From contig NC_042531.1 in the NCBI RefSeq assembly GCF_900963305.1, forward strand, positions 7,129,872 to 7,193,871: DNA of 64,000 nucleotides, written 5' to 3'. This DNA is from Echeneis naucrates. Lineage: Eukaryota > Chordata > Actinopteri > Carangiformes > Echeneidae. A program made the position numbers and the translations under genes. Positions 13,577 to 28,500 of this stretch are shown here, one piece after another (the first letter of the stretch is position 1; each line of letters opens with the position of its first letter). The notes under the pieces were generated by a model, which worked only from the letters and a program-made list of their open reading frames with translations, was not told where the DNA came from and did no database searches.

Positions 13577-14649
13577 GTGAGTTGTTAGCTAACTAGCTCG
13601 GTGCGCTGGCTGCTGATTGTTAGCTGGCTACCGCTAGTGTTAGCATCAGCTGGTGGTGGATGCAAGGTAACATTACTGCATTTGGGTTGCTTGTGATATT
13701 CAAACGTTTGTGTTTTTTCTCTCACTTGGCTGGTGCTCACTGAATCTTTGACAATGTCAACGCGATTAAACTGCAATTCATGGTCTTTATCAGTTCGTGT
13801 GTTCCCATTAGCTCACTCAGCTAGATCCACAGAAACCAAGCTAGCGCTAGCTACCCGCAGATAGTGCCCGGCACTGGCTACAAACTGAGAAGGAGCATTT
13901 CCTTTAAACGTATCATGTTTACAAGTTAGTGGAATTTGGTTCGTCCCGATATCGCCATTTTTAATATATAAATATATATTTATTATGAATAATTTTTGCA
14001 TGAAAGCCACTGTGCAGTTACCGTTTTATTTTACTCTGGCTTTGGAGATTTTACTATCAGTTTGTTTTAGCTAAGTTATAAGTTAGCGTTAGATGATCCA
14101 AGTCAGAACGCTCAGTGAAATTTCAGGAAATAGACGACTCCGCTGTCACTTGCATATTTAACGTACCCCAGATAGCTAGCTAGGTTAAGTTATTATGAAG
14201 GCTGAAATTGTCGTTGAGCGACGTAAAGCCAAGTCGCAGTGATCATTTTGCAAACAGGTAAACGAATTAGTTGTCGAGTCATATCAGCAAGCTGCTTGTC
14301 AAAATAGAAATGATAGCTCAATGCACCTTTCAGAAATTTACTCGCACGTAAGCTAACGGCTACCCAACATATACTGTTTATGTGAATTGCTCCTCGTTAG
14401 CACGGCCGATGCTCGACATAGTTGGTCAACAAGGACGCCGGGGAAAGTGTTATTACATCGATCATGATTTTAGCCACCGGTCCAGACCCTTGTCCATATT
14501 GTAGCCAAGGTTTGTTGGACAAATATAATGTCAGGGCCTGACCGAATAATGAGGCCTGCGTGTCTCGGCGCAGTGGGCTTTGGACGAGGCCTTCGCTGCT
14601 CCGCCGTCTGGGCGGATCGCCTCGCAGGCTAACCTAACGTTAGTTGCCG

Positions 14650-14682
14650 CAGCTAGCTGGCTAGCTAGCTAGCTAGCAGCAG
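14650..14682. repeat. AGCT/GCTAGCTA palindromic simple repeat
   Basis: AGCTAGCTGGCTAGCTAGCT and its continuation form a short tandem tetranucleotide tract that can pair with itself. It lies in the 5' part of usp9x intron 1. Confidence 0.85.
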
Positions 14683-15711
14683 ACGTTAACTAACTAAACC
14701 AGCTGTTAACGGTAGTTAGGGCGCTAGTTTATCATAATAGTTAAATATTGTCATCGCGTACCGTTCGTGCACCTGCACTATCTAATTCTCAACACGGTCC
14801 ACGGTAAGACACATCATGTTACATGGTTGATATGACCGGCCCTGAAATGGCTTTTAATAACATTAACGGGAACGTTTCAAAGCCGGTTTAGTCCTAAAGG
14901 CCGCATTTGGATTTAGCACAATGTTTTTCTCTGTTACGCGTTGTTCCAGTGCCAGTTTCACTCTACAATGTAAAAGGTAGCATATTGGGGTTTTTTGATC
15001 TTTTTTTTGTGCGTCATGTAAGAAATCTATCCTGTACCATATTAATAGGTGGATAGCCACTGAGTGGTTTTACCGATTGTACCTCTATTTACATTTTGTG
15101 ACATTTTGTCCCTGACAAGCCAAAGGCCCTCTCCAGATATTACTTATAATAATGGCTGTTGATGTCTGTAGTGACAGCTGCAACTTTAATTGCTGATGCA
15201 AAGGCCACCTGTACAATAGGAAATAAGAGATGTAAGAAAACACTGTTACAGTAGATAAGCCTAACCATTCTCTTTACCTCCTATTTATATCTACCAAAGA
15301 TGAATGGCGGTTCGATTAAATAAACAAACAAATAAATAAATAAATAAAAGCACCAACAAAATCAATAAAACCCACTAACTTCTGGCCACAAAAAAGTCCA
15401 ATCATGCATTGGTGTACCATTTTGGTTATAAGTTGTTTACAGACTTGAGACAAACCATTGCTTTTAGCTTTAGTAACTATTATTGTTTCCCAAGAGCATT
15501 AAGAAGTAAAAGTAACCATATTTTATGTTATACACTCAAGCTTGTTGTCTGGAGCTAGTTCAGATCTAGTATCATGAGGGTGGATGACTTGATTTATTCT
15601 ACACATTTTGTATATGGAACATGAAGTCATGTTCTCCATAATGCACTGCATTATTGAATATGCAATCACTTAAGAGAAGGTGTCATTACCAGTCTGTAAT
15701 TGAAACATTAG

Positions 15712-15760
15712 CCCCCCCCCCCCCCCAAAAAAAAAAAAAAAAGAAAGAAAAAAAAAAAAG
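15712..15760. repeat. Adjoining poly(C) and poly(A) tracts
   Basis: Fifteen C residues (15712-15726) are followed directly by an A-rich run broken by a few G residues. It lies in usp9x intron 1. Assembly length here is likely unreliable. Confidence 0.9.
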
Positions 15761-17742
15761 CATATCTTAAACATGGCACTCTAAACACAAGTGTTGATTT
15801 TGATTATAGGAAGACTGAAGGGTGTGGTATTGATTGCCTCCTTGTCAGGGGCACAATGTTTTTTGGCAAGCATAGTGTTGAGTTATATCTCTTGATAGTA
15901 TATTACAGTAGGTCAATCTATCAGCATAATTACAGTTATATTTTAATGCCGTTCAATGCTGTGTTTTTGGAGGACTAGTAAAAACCTGTGGTTGTTTATT
16001 TTATGGTGATATTAGACTTTAGTTTCACTGCTTGATTTACAAGCATGTGCGCCAATCAAATGGCATCAAAAATCCTTGCAGTTTATGAATAGGGCTATCA
16101 TTTTGCTACAATCCTGCATGAATGCCTGCCTCTTTAATATTTTGCTGTTTCATGGTCATACAGACATTTCGGTCCAAGCTACATCTTATTTTCTTTCTTT
16201 CTTTCTTTCTTTTTTATTCACTCTACATATTGGCGATGGATGTATTGGACTCTACAATTTAATTGCTGAGCTCAGGGAGTGCCAAGATATTGCCAAAAGA
16301 AATAGGTCAGGGAAAGGAATATATGCCGATGGACAATCATAAAGGCAACCTTTTGTTGGACTATACTTTTTGAAGTTTTATCTTTGAGAAGTGAGAGGAG
16401 AATCACAGAGGGGTGCATCCAGGTATAGGTTACTTAACCACAAACCATTTTCAATGAAGCCAGATTTTGTCTCGCATTTGCTTATATGCTAAGGTTATCG
16501 AGGGTTGTTAGCTAGGTTTAGTCATTGGAACATGCACATAAAACTCTGCTATAGATGTCTTTGTACCCATCAGTTCCTTCTACCCAATGGGTACCAAGTG
16601 TACATACAATGTCCATCCTCCACTGTATATCAACTGTGTGTGAGACAGAAAAAAAAGTTGGATGCAAAGTATGTAGTGAGGCTGTGAGTGGATGCCCATT
16701 GCTACCCTCACCTCCACAATTCACCATGAACACCATAGTACAGCAGGCAAAGCTGCTTCTTGCATAGATGTTGCCAATTTGATTTAATTTAAAAGGTGCA
16801 TGTTCAGAACACTTGTACATGTATGGAGCTTGGACTCCAGGAGTATAAATCAAAGGAACTTCTCATGTTTGTAGTCCATAGCTGTCTGTATCACAATAAC
16901 TCAGGCCCCAGGCCAAGAAATGACTAAAAACTCTAGATTTGACAGAAGTATTCAGAGTTAACAATTATTTAACAGAAATTACCCAGACTTTGTGTGGTAA
17001 ACATCCATCATGGTTCAAGGATAATTTTCCTGGTTTTACCATTGACCTGTTATAGCTAGCATGGTTATGTGACTGATATCACAATGCTCTGATCATATGA
17101 TAACTTTCTATTTGGCTGTGGAATGTAATGATGCCACCATTTTCAGGATCTTTTGTAAAAAATTTTTAAACAAGCCATAGGATATATGGAAAAGAGGAAA
17201 GACTCAGGTATTCAAACCAGATTGTACAAACAGATTAAATAAATTGGGAAATAAAAATAAGACTGATCCAACTAGAATTAATGAAAGTGGGTTCAGAGAC
17301 CTGTTTAAAGTTTCTTTTAAGAGAGCTGATAATTCTCACTTTCAAATTAGCAGTCTGCATCACTTTCCTGTCAGAATTGGATGATGTGAATTTTGATTGA
17401 CTAATTTTGTAGCACATCATTAAGCCTTGAAGAGAAGATTTTCACAATGGAAGTTGAACGTATTTTCACTTTGCACTCCATCATAACTGACCTGGACTAT
17501 AAACACCTGAGGATGTTACCATGCATCCACCACAAATTGCATATTTTGCTGTTGACTGTGGTTGAACTTGAGATGGATTCAGACAGGCATTATCAGGTGA
17601 CTGCTAGTTGGCAAGATGCAACAGAATGGACGGGTTCAAATAAAAACATGAGACTATAAAGAGATGCCCTTTACCTCAGTTTTGTGCCTACCGTGGCAAA
17701 AAAGTAAATAGTGGGACAACAGGTTTATGGCAGTATTTTTCT

Positions 17743-17784
17743 TGCAGTAGCTGGTGCAAGCGACTGGTTGCACCAGCTACTGCA
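17743..17784. repeat. Perfect 17-bp inverted repeat in usp9x intron 1
   Basis: TGCAGTAGCTGGTGCAA (17743-17759) and its exact reverse complement (17768-17784) flank the 8-base spacer GCGACTGG. Pairing does not continue outside the arms, so it is short for a microRNA hairpin. The geometry (17/8/17) equals that of the repeat at 4916-4957, but the sequence is unrelated. Confidence 0.9.
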
Positions 17785-18233
17785 GTGTTGACACCAACTT
17801 GGTTTGAAAGCTGTTTAAAAATGTTTGTTAGTAATGTTGTTTCACCTTTGAAATATGTCTGGTATTTTACACAAGCATGCAGGGGCTATAGCTAGAATTG
17901 TAAGGGTGAAAATGACAAGTTGTTTTTTAGGAGTAATTAAGATGCAATGAGTCAGGGACAAATTTTTATTTTGTATTTTGATATTCTGGATCTAATGATA
18001 TTTAAGTCAGTGATCCATATTGACCCTTCAAAGTCCGAATTCAGAACACATTCAATTGGTCAGCGAACAAAGAACCTTTTGATTGATAGTTTTTAAACTC
18101 TAGTTGTTAATTAACAATCATGGCACAGTTCAGAATGAGTTAATTTACATGGTCATTTATAGCCATCTACTTAATGTAACTTAACCACCCAGCTCATAAA
18201 TCTGACCTTTACCCCTCTTCCTCGCTCCAGGTT

Positions 18234-18361
18234 ATGCAATGGTCTCAGCGGCACATCCAGATCTCCAGGTGCTTGTGTCCCTCTCTCGTGTGTTCGGGCT
18301 CTCTTCCCTCTGCTCTACAGCTGAGGTGGCTGTGATTTCCCTCCTGGCCAGCGCTCCCTAA
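18234..18361 (+). promoter_or_regulatory. usp9x: Two overlapping upstream ORFs in the usp9x leader
   Basis: In exon 2 (from 18231) an ATG at 18234 opens a 33-codon frame stopping at 18333-18335. A second ATG at 18239 opens a 40-codon frame stopping at 18359-18361. Both end before the main ATG at 18398. Such uORFs can lower main-frame initiation. Use in vivo is not shown, and the context of neither ATG is strong. Confidence 0.6.
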
Positions 18362-18397
18362 GAGGCCAAGATTGCCAAGATCTGCCCTGTGGCGAGC

Positions 18398-21300
18398 ATG
18401 ACTGCCACCACGCGTGGCTCTCCGGTGGGGGGCAATGACAGTCAGGGCCAGGGTCAGGCACCTGATGCTCAGAGCCAACCCCCGCTGCCACAGAACCAGG
18501 TCAGCATAATCTTTTCAACTTATACACACATCCAAATTTTTGCCTTTTGCATCGAATATTTCTGATCTTTTTTCCATCTTGCTAATACTTCCATGAAAAT
18601 CTGCCCAACTGCATTTGTTTTAAGTGTCTCCATTACACTTTTAGCAGAAGACATATGTAATTAAATTAACCTGTGAAGGGAAAAGGGATAGTGCGTGTTT
18701 ATTATTATTATTTTTTACATTTCACTTTTTCTTAGTTCAGACACTGCAGCAGAGGTTGTTTTTTTTTTTTTTTTTTTTTTAAACGGATACTTGCTCTTAC
18801 CTAGCCACATACAGATGGCCATGGGGACGAAAAAGGGAAGGGAAGAGGGAGCGGAAAAGAGAGGAGAAAAAGTAAAGGGGAGGCATCAATGAACAGAGCC
18901 TCTTGAGTGATAGATAAAGTGTGTGTGTGTCTTTGTGTGTATACATGTGCAGGCCCGTGTTGGTAAGAAATGAGCCATGGTGAGACGTGAGAGGCAAGCT
19001 GCCTATGTAGGTCAGCCAAGCAGAAGGAGCCTTCACCACACACCCCCACATTTCATATTTTTCAGTTGTGCATCTCTTTCAACTATGTGTGTCCCTCTTT
19101 TACTCTCCCATACACAGCTGCTCTGCTGTCACTAATGTTTATACACACATGTAGGATGAGTAGGGACATAAAGAGAATGGTCACATTGGTGCTGAAATAC
19201 ACATACATAAATGATCATTGTGTGTTTTGTTTCTCTGATATTCTTATAAAAATATCTAGAGGTGCACCCTTTTACTTCCACATTAATACTTTGGAAACAT
19301 ACATGTTAGCTCTAACTTTTGGTTCTTCTGGGCAGATAAGCATAAAGAGTATTGCTCTGGATCCCCAAAACTTGAAAGGCTTTTATTTATGGGCTTTTCA
19401 GGAGCAACACCTGCCTCTTTGTACCTGTATGCATGTATACTTAGGGACTAGAACAATAGGAACCCAACTCCCATACAGTAAGCTGTCCCTAGTTCTTGTA
19501 GAGTTAGAAAAATATCTTTTAGCCAGAAGAGCTGGTCATGCACAATCTTAACTGAATTGCATCCTGAAGTCCTGTTTGCCATGACTTTGGATAATTTTGC
19601 AAGAAAGTAATGGGATCAGCCATATATTCATGAACGTCCACGGAGTGAGTGATCAGAGTGTTTCTACCATTGGTCAGTTGAATGCCGCATGACTCAGCTA
19701 AAGTTTTCTTATAGGCCAAAGATCCCTCAAAAAATATTTTCACTAAACAAGTTGTAACAAGGGAAGTGTTGTTGCTAGATTGATAGACGCAAGGCTGGAA
19801 GTGCGTGCCCAAATTTTGTGAATTAAAAAAAAAAAAAAATTAATAGCATGAAAACATCAGAAACTCCATTGAACCATTTGACACTTTTTGATGTGTTGAG
19901 TTTGTATTAATATATAATGCAGCAAATGGGAGCAACTTAAAACAAGGCTTTGTAATACAATACTGGTGTGGCCAATTGTGCATAAAAGAAGAGGCAATTA
20001 GAAATAAGGAACTGGCTCTAAGGCACACTTGATTACATTTTTTGTTGCTTTGTGCAGTTGAGGTAAATAAAGATCCTGGTCCATTTTTCAGGATTTACAG
20101 TTGTCAGAAACTCTTGTGTAGACCAGAACGATGCTGTGCTAAGAGAGAGAAGAAGACACATTCTGCCGCTTCTAACTTGCTGTAGTTTATGTTAGTTGAA
20201 TTTTGTCAAATGATATTGTGGCTGAAAATTTTACCAGTGCAGAGCAGCAGTTTGATCAGGACTTGTAACATATGATGTGGTATTAATTGGCTGTCACTAT
20301 TTCAAACAATAGAATGTGTAAATGAGACCCCTTATTTGTAATTCTACTCTGCGAATTTACTGTATAATTGAGAACTGAGAGAAGCAAACAGAAAAGGCTG
20401 AAACAGGATGACACTCAGCTGAAGCCAGTATGGCATGATGTCAGTTGTTTACTTCAGCTCCACAATTTTCAATTGTTTGTAACTATGTGATTAATTTCAT
20501 ACGACCATACACTGTCCAGCCATATACAGCTTGACGTAATCTTGTATTGCATTTATTTATTTTAAATAGAGTATCAGCTCCTTAAAGCAAAGTCTGCTAG
20601 CTTTTGTTTGCTCCAGCCACAGCAGCTATAAAAAATGCACCACTGTGCCCCATTAAAACGTTACAATCATACAGCCTTAGTACTGAGTGACCAGAGGAGT
20701 GTGCAGATTAAATAAACAGCAGTCTGCAGTTTAATGAGTGCATAATGAGCATGAAAGCTTAATGAGGCCCTGTAGCCCCACTACAAATGCATAGTCCTGT
20801 TATTTATAATCTGAATGAAGATTATTTAGATTATCAATTGTATTGGTGTTACATTTTGTGTGTGAGATACATGCAAAGATGTCTATACATTCAGTGATTA
20901 TTATTTTTTTGTATTATTATTGTTTTTAATTATCTTCTTTAAATTATATATATATATTTTTTTCCTCAGACATCATCTCCTAACTCATCTAATGAGAACT
21001 CTCCACTGAGCCCACCAGATGAGCAGGGCCAGGGGGATGGGCCCCCTCAGCTGGAAGAGGAGGAGCCCGCTTTCCCTCACACTGACCTAGCCAAGCTGGA
21101 TGACATGATCAACAGGTAATTTTTCATAGCCTGCTACAAAGTTTGCAATTTCTTCTCTTCTACAAAGACCATTTAAATGTGCTCCACATATAGTACGATC
21201 ACTTGACACAGGCTATCAACAGCAAAGTAGACTGAGCAAACTTGGAATTTATTTTTTATTTATTTATTTATTTCTACCAGGCCTCGTTGGGTTGTTCCAG

Positions 21301-22508
21301 TTTTGCCAAAAGGAGAGTTAGAAGTCCTCTTGGAAGCTGCTATAGACCTGAGTAAAAAAGGTAGGAATATACACAATATTCTCCTGTTCCTGGGTTGCTT
21401 TCTGTCATTCATATGCTACAGGCAGTGCTTCTTTAGCCTAATCATGCTGTGCAGCCTGTTAATAATCACTGATTAAATTAACTGTCGAAAATAGGACCAA
21501 ATTAAAACGGTTACTTTATACAAAGTTTAATTCTATATCCTTCTGGTATTGTTTGAGAACATATTTTAAGAAAGAAAATATATTTGATCAAACAGAGGTA
21601 TTTATTAGCTTGGTTCAGAAAGGGAATTGAATTAGGGCTGTCCTATGTGTGCTTTAGGAGCAGTAACCTATGAATCAAGCTGTTTGTTTCAGTTAAACCA
21701 TTGTGTATAATCTGCTATGTTTTGGATTCTTTGCACAAGAGTTTCTGACTTTGTAAGACTTTTTTGATTTACCTTTACCTCCAAAGTGAGATCTGGACTT
21801 AAGAAGCATATTAAAATACACACACCTATGCCAAATACTTATATCATGTTTAAATACTTTAGGCTTTAATGTCTTCTCTAGCCAAAAGGCTAATAAAATT
21901 TTCAATAAATTTGTGATAACTGGAGATAATCTCAGTTTTGTACCTAATTCATTCTTTCACATGGTAGCACATTTTGTATGAGTGGTATTAAATTAACAAT
22001 GTCTTTCGTTGCAGGGCTGGATGTGAAGTGTGAGGCATGTCAGAGGTTTTTTCGGGATGGCCTGACCATCTCCTTCACAAAAATTCTGACAGATGAGGCA
22101 GTCAGCGGCTGGAAGTTTGAGATTCATGTGAGTCTTTATTGGTGCTGCGTGTTTTGTAGTGCTGGGGTGATGTGCTTAACTCCGAATTCTACCAGAATAC
22201 TAGGCTACCAAATCAATGTGTTGTCACAAATGCTCCTTGAGAATAATGTTACTGAGTAAACAATGCGCACCAAATCTTTTTTTAAGTTTTATTTCAGCAT
22301 CATCAAACAACTGATTCTTTTATTCTGAAGCAGCAAACAATCTCGAGGTTGAAGTGTTGACTTGTGAACTTGCAGCTTCTTGTGATATGCTGGTCAGGCT
22401 ACGCAGCTACCAAAAAGAATAGCGAGTCAGAAGTAGTTTTTTCTTTTTTCTTTTTTCTTTTTTTTTTACACTCCTAGTATTGTTGTGCTTCAAAGATGAG
22501 TTTTGTTG

Positions 22509-22541
<33 letters not shown>

Positions 22542-25500
22542 TGAGCGAAGGGATCCATTTTAACACACCAGCCTGCTCTGCTTTCAAGGAAACATTTAAT
22601 GTTTTCATTTAAATAATCAGCCCATAATTGAACTCTTCAGATTCCCTCTCACTCATCTTTAAATATAATGTCAAGTGAGTGCGTTACGCTGGCTTGTATT
22701 GTGTATTTTTACTGATATGCAGTTGCTCAGATTATTTTCATTACACAAACGTGTTAAGGAAGAAACAAGATGGCTGACAACTATGGGACTAAAGCATCTG
22801 AAAGAGAATTCTGTAGTAAGCCAGTCCCATATCGATTCTGCATATCTGGTTTCTCTAGAGTAAGCCTTTGAGGAACCATGCAGGAGGACGATTTTAATCT
22901 TAAGTAATGATATAATTAGGCAGAGTTTTTGTTTTTTGTGAATCATGTCTTTGGCTTGTCTGCCTGGTGATATCTCAGGACAGGAGCCACACAATTTCTT
23001 CAACTTGGCTAAAGTAAGCTATAGAATTAGCATGTTCAAAGTCATGGCACATAACTGGCCTCTTTTTAATTTGTGAATACTCTTGACTGTGCTGCTCTGA
23101 TATTAGCAGCACAGTCAATACTCCAGCCCCATCTCCAGCTTCACAACTGTACATCACTTAACTCTACATATACAGTTACTTGCATATGCTATATATGAGC
23201 ACAAATGTTCAATGGATGTCCGATTTTTCATTGTAATTCACTGCAAGTTCTTTGCCTCTCTTATTTTTCTTGAAACCCTTGCCTCACAGAGGTGTATCAT
23301 CAATAATACACACCGGTTGGTGGAGTTGTGTGTGGCCAAGCTCTCTCAGGACTGGTTCCCTTTACTCGAGCTGCTGGCCATGGCCACAAACCCTCACTGC
23401 AAGTTCCACATCTACAATGGCACGCGGCCATCTGAGACTGTCCCCGCTGGAGCACAGCTGGCTGATGATGAGCTCTTTGCCCGACCACCAGACCCTCGAT
23501 CTCCCAAGGTGAGTCACTGCAAAAGATGAACAGGGAATTAGTATTCTTGAAATAATGTAGTACATATACTTTTTCCAGGTTAATACCTCTTTCCTCCAAT
23601 CTTTTCAGCTTGCTAGGATTTGCCCTTTTCTTAAGACTGACCACATTTCTTTCCCTTGTATCATGTAAGATGACTGTTATTGAATTAACAGTTCAGATTG
23701 CACATGATGTCAATTCACAAAAGTATTTTTTACACAGTATAGCTATTTGTAAAAATTTGAAATCATCTTGTTACAAAGACCCATGCAGAAAAGAGGACAG
23801 TCAGCTTATCTTTATTCTCTGTACACAAAATCCACTGAGGGACATTTCAGACTTACCCTTGTGGCTCTTGTGAAAGAAGGCCCCTCTGTAGAATAGGCTG
23901 ATAATGAAAATGTGGAACTTAGTCTATAAGATATTTAATGCTTGAGTCAGAAAGCAGATTGTGTAAAAGAGAAGGTGGATACACCAGAGAATAGGAATTT
24001 AACAGTGAAAGAGTGATGAATGCAGCGTGGGCATGGGGTCAGTATGAACAGTGCTGAAGCAATGCTTGCCTGTCTGCCTCTGTTGGCAGAGGGCCCAGGA
24101 CTACTTAGGGTTCCACAGGCCCGCTATTAAGTCAGATTTTGCTACGGTTGGTCTTCTTTCTCTCGCTTTTTTTTTTTCCTTGAAGTTGACATCCAGTCAA
24201 ACTTAAAATAATTTTACTGACAAAAAAACAGCAAGGACGCTTTTGGTTAAACGCAGCTTTTTAAAATTTTTACATTCTCTAGCCCCCTTTAAAACTGTCT
24301 CTCTTCCTCATGGTCTGGAATTGCCACTAATGAGACAAGAATAAGAGCAAAAGAAAGTTATTTCTTAATCTAATTTACTGTTTTTCTCCCTTGTTGACAT
24401 TTATAGGGCTGGTTGGTGGACTTAATAAACAAATTTGGCACGTTAAACGGGTTTCAAATGTTGCACGATCGCTTCATGAGTGGCCAAGCACTGAACGTCC
24501 AGATCATCGCTGCACTTATCAAGTGAGCCTATTGTTTGGTGAAAATATTGTACATATTCAACACTGCAGTAAAGGACTTTTTTAAAAATTTTGCATTTAA
24601 GCATGCTCACTTGAGCTGTGTTGGCCCAGTTTTTTTGTAGCTGATATGCTCTTGTTTCTCTTCTTTACAGGCCTTTTGGCCAGTGTTATGAGTTCCTCAC
24701 ATTGCACACAGTAAAGAAGTACTTCCTTCCAGTCATTGAGATGGTTCCACAGTTTCTAGAGAATCTCACCGATGAAGAGCTGAAGAAAGAGGCCAAGAAC
24801 GAAGCCAAAAATGACGCACTGTCCATGATAATCAAGTCTCTGAAGAATCTGGCTTCACGTGTACCAGGACAGGAGGAGACAGTGAAAAATTTAGAGATTT
24901 TTAGGTTAAAAATGATTCTTAGGTGAGTAACAAAAGATAATGTTTTGCCCAATGTCAAATTGGTGTGTGCGTGTGTTCGTGTTCTTTTTGGGGTTTTTTC
25001 TTTTATGTCTATATATAAGGATTTTTTAAAATGGTAGCACAAGTAATGTCACACATTTAATGACGTGGTGCTCATTTAATTCTTGAATTATTGTGATTTT
25101 TGTTTTTGTTTCACCAGGTTATTGCAAATTTCATCTTTTAATGGCAAAATGAATGCACTAAATGAAGTCAACAAGGTGATCTCAAGCGTGTCCTACTACA
25201 CTCATCGGCACAACCCTGAAGAGGAGGAGTGGCTGACTGCAGAGCGCATGGCGGTAAACTCTCCTCAGCTCTTCACTTTTGAACCTGCCATCAAAAAAAG
25301 CTCTCTGTTTGTTCAAGTCTATTGTTTCTGTGTCGCTTTATGCCACCACAGGAGTGGATCCAGCAAAACCACATTCTGTCCATTGTGCTCAGAGACAGTT
25401 TGCACCAGCCACAGTATGTCGAGAAACTGGAGAAGATCCTGCGCTTCGTTATCAAAGAGAAAGCTCTTACAATGCAGGATCTGGACAATATCTGGGCTGC

Positions 25501-28500
25501 ACAGGTACAGTGCAACTTGCAATAGGTTTGGTAATCTCCACATCAATGGAATGTTATTAAGGGCTAAAGGTATGCTAATGTCATAGTTCAGTGTGTAAGT
25601 CAGTTAGGTTCAGTCCATTTCACCATCTAACCATCTCACTGAGTGTTATCACTTGAACATGTGGTGGTGTTTTTGAAAAGTCTGTAATTTCTTTTAATGC
25701 TTCTGATTTAACCAGGAGTCTCTTGAAAATGTGATTTGAACTCTCAATTGGATCTAGCATTGTTAAATCATTGATATTTGAAAGAATGTTCAGAGTATAT
25801 AGTAGAAGTAGGGAGTCACTTGCCTGTAACTCAAGCACAACTGCAGTTGTAGATGGCAGACAATATGTTGGTGTTAATTGTCTATTGTCCACATTGCAGG
25901 AGCAGCATGTCCCTGACACTGCTAAGACATCTGGTTGTGTATATTAGAAATGTTTCTTAACACAACAGTTGGGCTGTTGTCTTTGTACATTTGCAGGCTG
26001 GTAAGCATGAGGCCATTGTGAAGAATGTCCATGATCTCCTGGCCAAGCTGGCATGGGACTTCTCACCTGAGCAGCTTGATCATCTTTTTGACTGTTTCAA
26101 GGTGAGTAAGAGTTGTTCTAATCAATCACACATCATCAAAGCCATTTCTAGACAATACACTGATTCTCTCCGTTTGGTTCATGTTTGATGACATTACAGA
26201 TTAATTGTCAACAACATAATTTTGTACACACTATATTAACATCCTGACTTGGTTCTTCTTTTTGTGTAGGCAAGCTGGACCAATGCCAGCAAAAAGCAGC
26301 GTGAAAAATTGCTGGAACTTATCAGGCGCTTGGCAGAAGATGATAAGGATGGTGTGATGGCCCACAAGGTCCTCAACCTACTGTGGAACCTGGCACACAG
26401 TGATGATGTGCCTGTAGACATCATGGACCAAGCTCTTAGTGCCCACATCAAGATACTGGATTACAGTTGCTCACAGGTACATGTTGTTACTATGCCTTGA
26501 AGTAAATAGAATACAAACATAACAGAAAAGGCTTTTTAAAGTACAAATACTGAGGATGTTAATTTTCACTAACAGGACAGAGACACTCAGAAAATCCAGT
26601 GGATAGATCGTTTCATAGAGGAACTACGAACCAATGACAAATGGGTGATTCCAGCCTTGAAGCAAATCAGAGAAATCTGTAGCCTCTTCGGAGAGGCTCC
26701 TCAAAACCTTAGGTAAGGTCATGGTGGAAGTAAATTTTGTATTTCTGGAATAGAGGAGAATCCCATTGTTAGAAAGTATTAAGCATATCCTTTTTTTAGT
26801 TTCCGCATTATTCATTTTGTGCTGAACTAAGAAAAACTACTCTTGTTAAACCATCTGACATTTCCAATATTTATTATTTAAGCGTGACAACTTTGACGAT
26901 GCCAGTTCACCATTTAACCATAAGGGGTGTTTAGTTTGTATGTTCTGTTTCACTGTGTGTGTTCATGAGATATCTTCTTAAACTAAATGTTACAGGTAGT
27001 AACCCAAAACTCTGTTATTTATTTATTTATTTATTGAAAGATGGTGTATGTGTGGTAAGAAATGCTCAGTGAACTGAAAGGAGCTGAAAAATGAAGTTAC
27101 TTTATCTGCTTTGTCTTACTTAAACAAATTTTGCAGTAATGTAACTTGTTGAAAAAAGGGCGTCTTAATTTCATAGAATCAGGTCCAAGCTTAGCCACTC
27201 CAAATCTTTGCCTAAAATTCAACCAAGCAATCACAATCGGATAAAATGGGCAATTTTATCAACAGCAATGTAGCTGTTTATCTCTAAAGTCTGGCTGTTA
27301 GTTTGTGAAGTACAAGTCCAGTGAGGTAAGACCAACGCAGGTGTCAGAAATAATGTAAAAGATACCTGTGTTTTGTACCACTTAGCTGTGATAATAAGTT
27401 AAAATGCACTTAAGCAGGATCTTGATAGTGGCTTAATGGAGCACCGCCCTCATTGATTTTATTATTTACACTTGTGCTTTTCAACTTTGCCGAGTTAACT
27501 GTCTATCAGCAAAATTGTCAGTTGTCAGCTGAAGTACTTAAACTTGGGATTTTCTTTTTAATTATTTTTCTTTTTCTTTTTTTGTATTTTCTTTGGGGGG
27601 GGGGGTGCGGTTCAACTAATTTAAAAGACATGGAAATCTGACCAAGTACTGTACAATTGATATTAGGTCATACTGTTCATCATTATTCATAAATTGTTTT
27701 GTTTTGAATTAGTGTTTTGTTTTTTTGTTTTTCTCCTTTTCATAGTCACTATAGAAAATATGTAGCATACATGCCTGTTGTTTTTCAGAAAGAAAATGCC
27801 ATTTAACATACAAACGAACTTAGTGGGGTAAGTTGAGTGCTAATTTCAGGGTTCTTTCTATTTCTGTGTTACGTCAAGTCTAACTTTCTCTTTAAAATGT
27901 GTATAATAAATATTATATAAAATGTAAATCTCTGCCATGAAAATGCTTAAGCAATTCTTCCTTGGGTTTCATCTCAAATGACTCTGCACATAAGTATTTC
28001 AGTCACGCAATGGGCTATTATCCGTTCCCTGCTCTTGGTGAAACCTGGGTACCACAGGAGGCATAGCTCTTGAACAAACAAAAAGCTTAAATAGAAACAC
28101 AAATAGATCAATAGGACTAAAAGCTGCATCAACAGTATTTGATAAATTGCATTAAAACCCACCAAAAATGGCAAATAGAATTCTCATTTTAATTCTTAGT
28201 ATTTAATTAAGTAGTGTAATTAGAAAAAATACACAGACACACACGTATCAAACACAATTTTCTCGATAAAATCGAGGTGTGGTTAATGATTTTAACCCAA
28301 TTCCTCAACAATGTATGAGGTGTGGTTACATTATGTCTGAATAGCAAACATGTTTGTTCTATCTAGCATGCAACATTTCCCTAGAGGCACCTGATGGGAG
28401 TGTCTTTGCAGTTTCTTGGTACTAAATACAAGCTCTTGTACATACACAGAAACTTGTCCTTTTAAACTAGTCAGTTACATGACTAAATGAACGGTCCTTT

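Larger units (their letters stand above)
13577..18230 (+). other. usp9x intron 1, no gene seen
   Basis: This 4.65-kb intron has a GC-richer 5' part continuing from the promoter, an AGCT-type palindromic repeat at 14650-14680, a poly(C)/poly(A) tract at 15712-15760, a TTTC repeat near 16190-16213 and a perfect inverted repeat at 17743-17784. I recognise no coding exon or transposon. Confidence 0.7.

Noticed and set aside
17743-17784. Hairpin considered as a microRNA precursor
   Set aside because: The stem is only 17 bp and does not extend beyond the arms, so it is too short for Drosha processing.
19519-19812. A 97-codon minus-strand open frame in a usp9x intron, considered as a transposase fragment
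   Set aside because: No motif of any transposase family is recognised, and no terminal repeats are seen.
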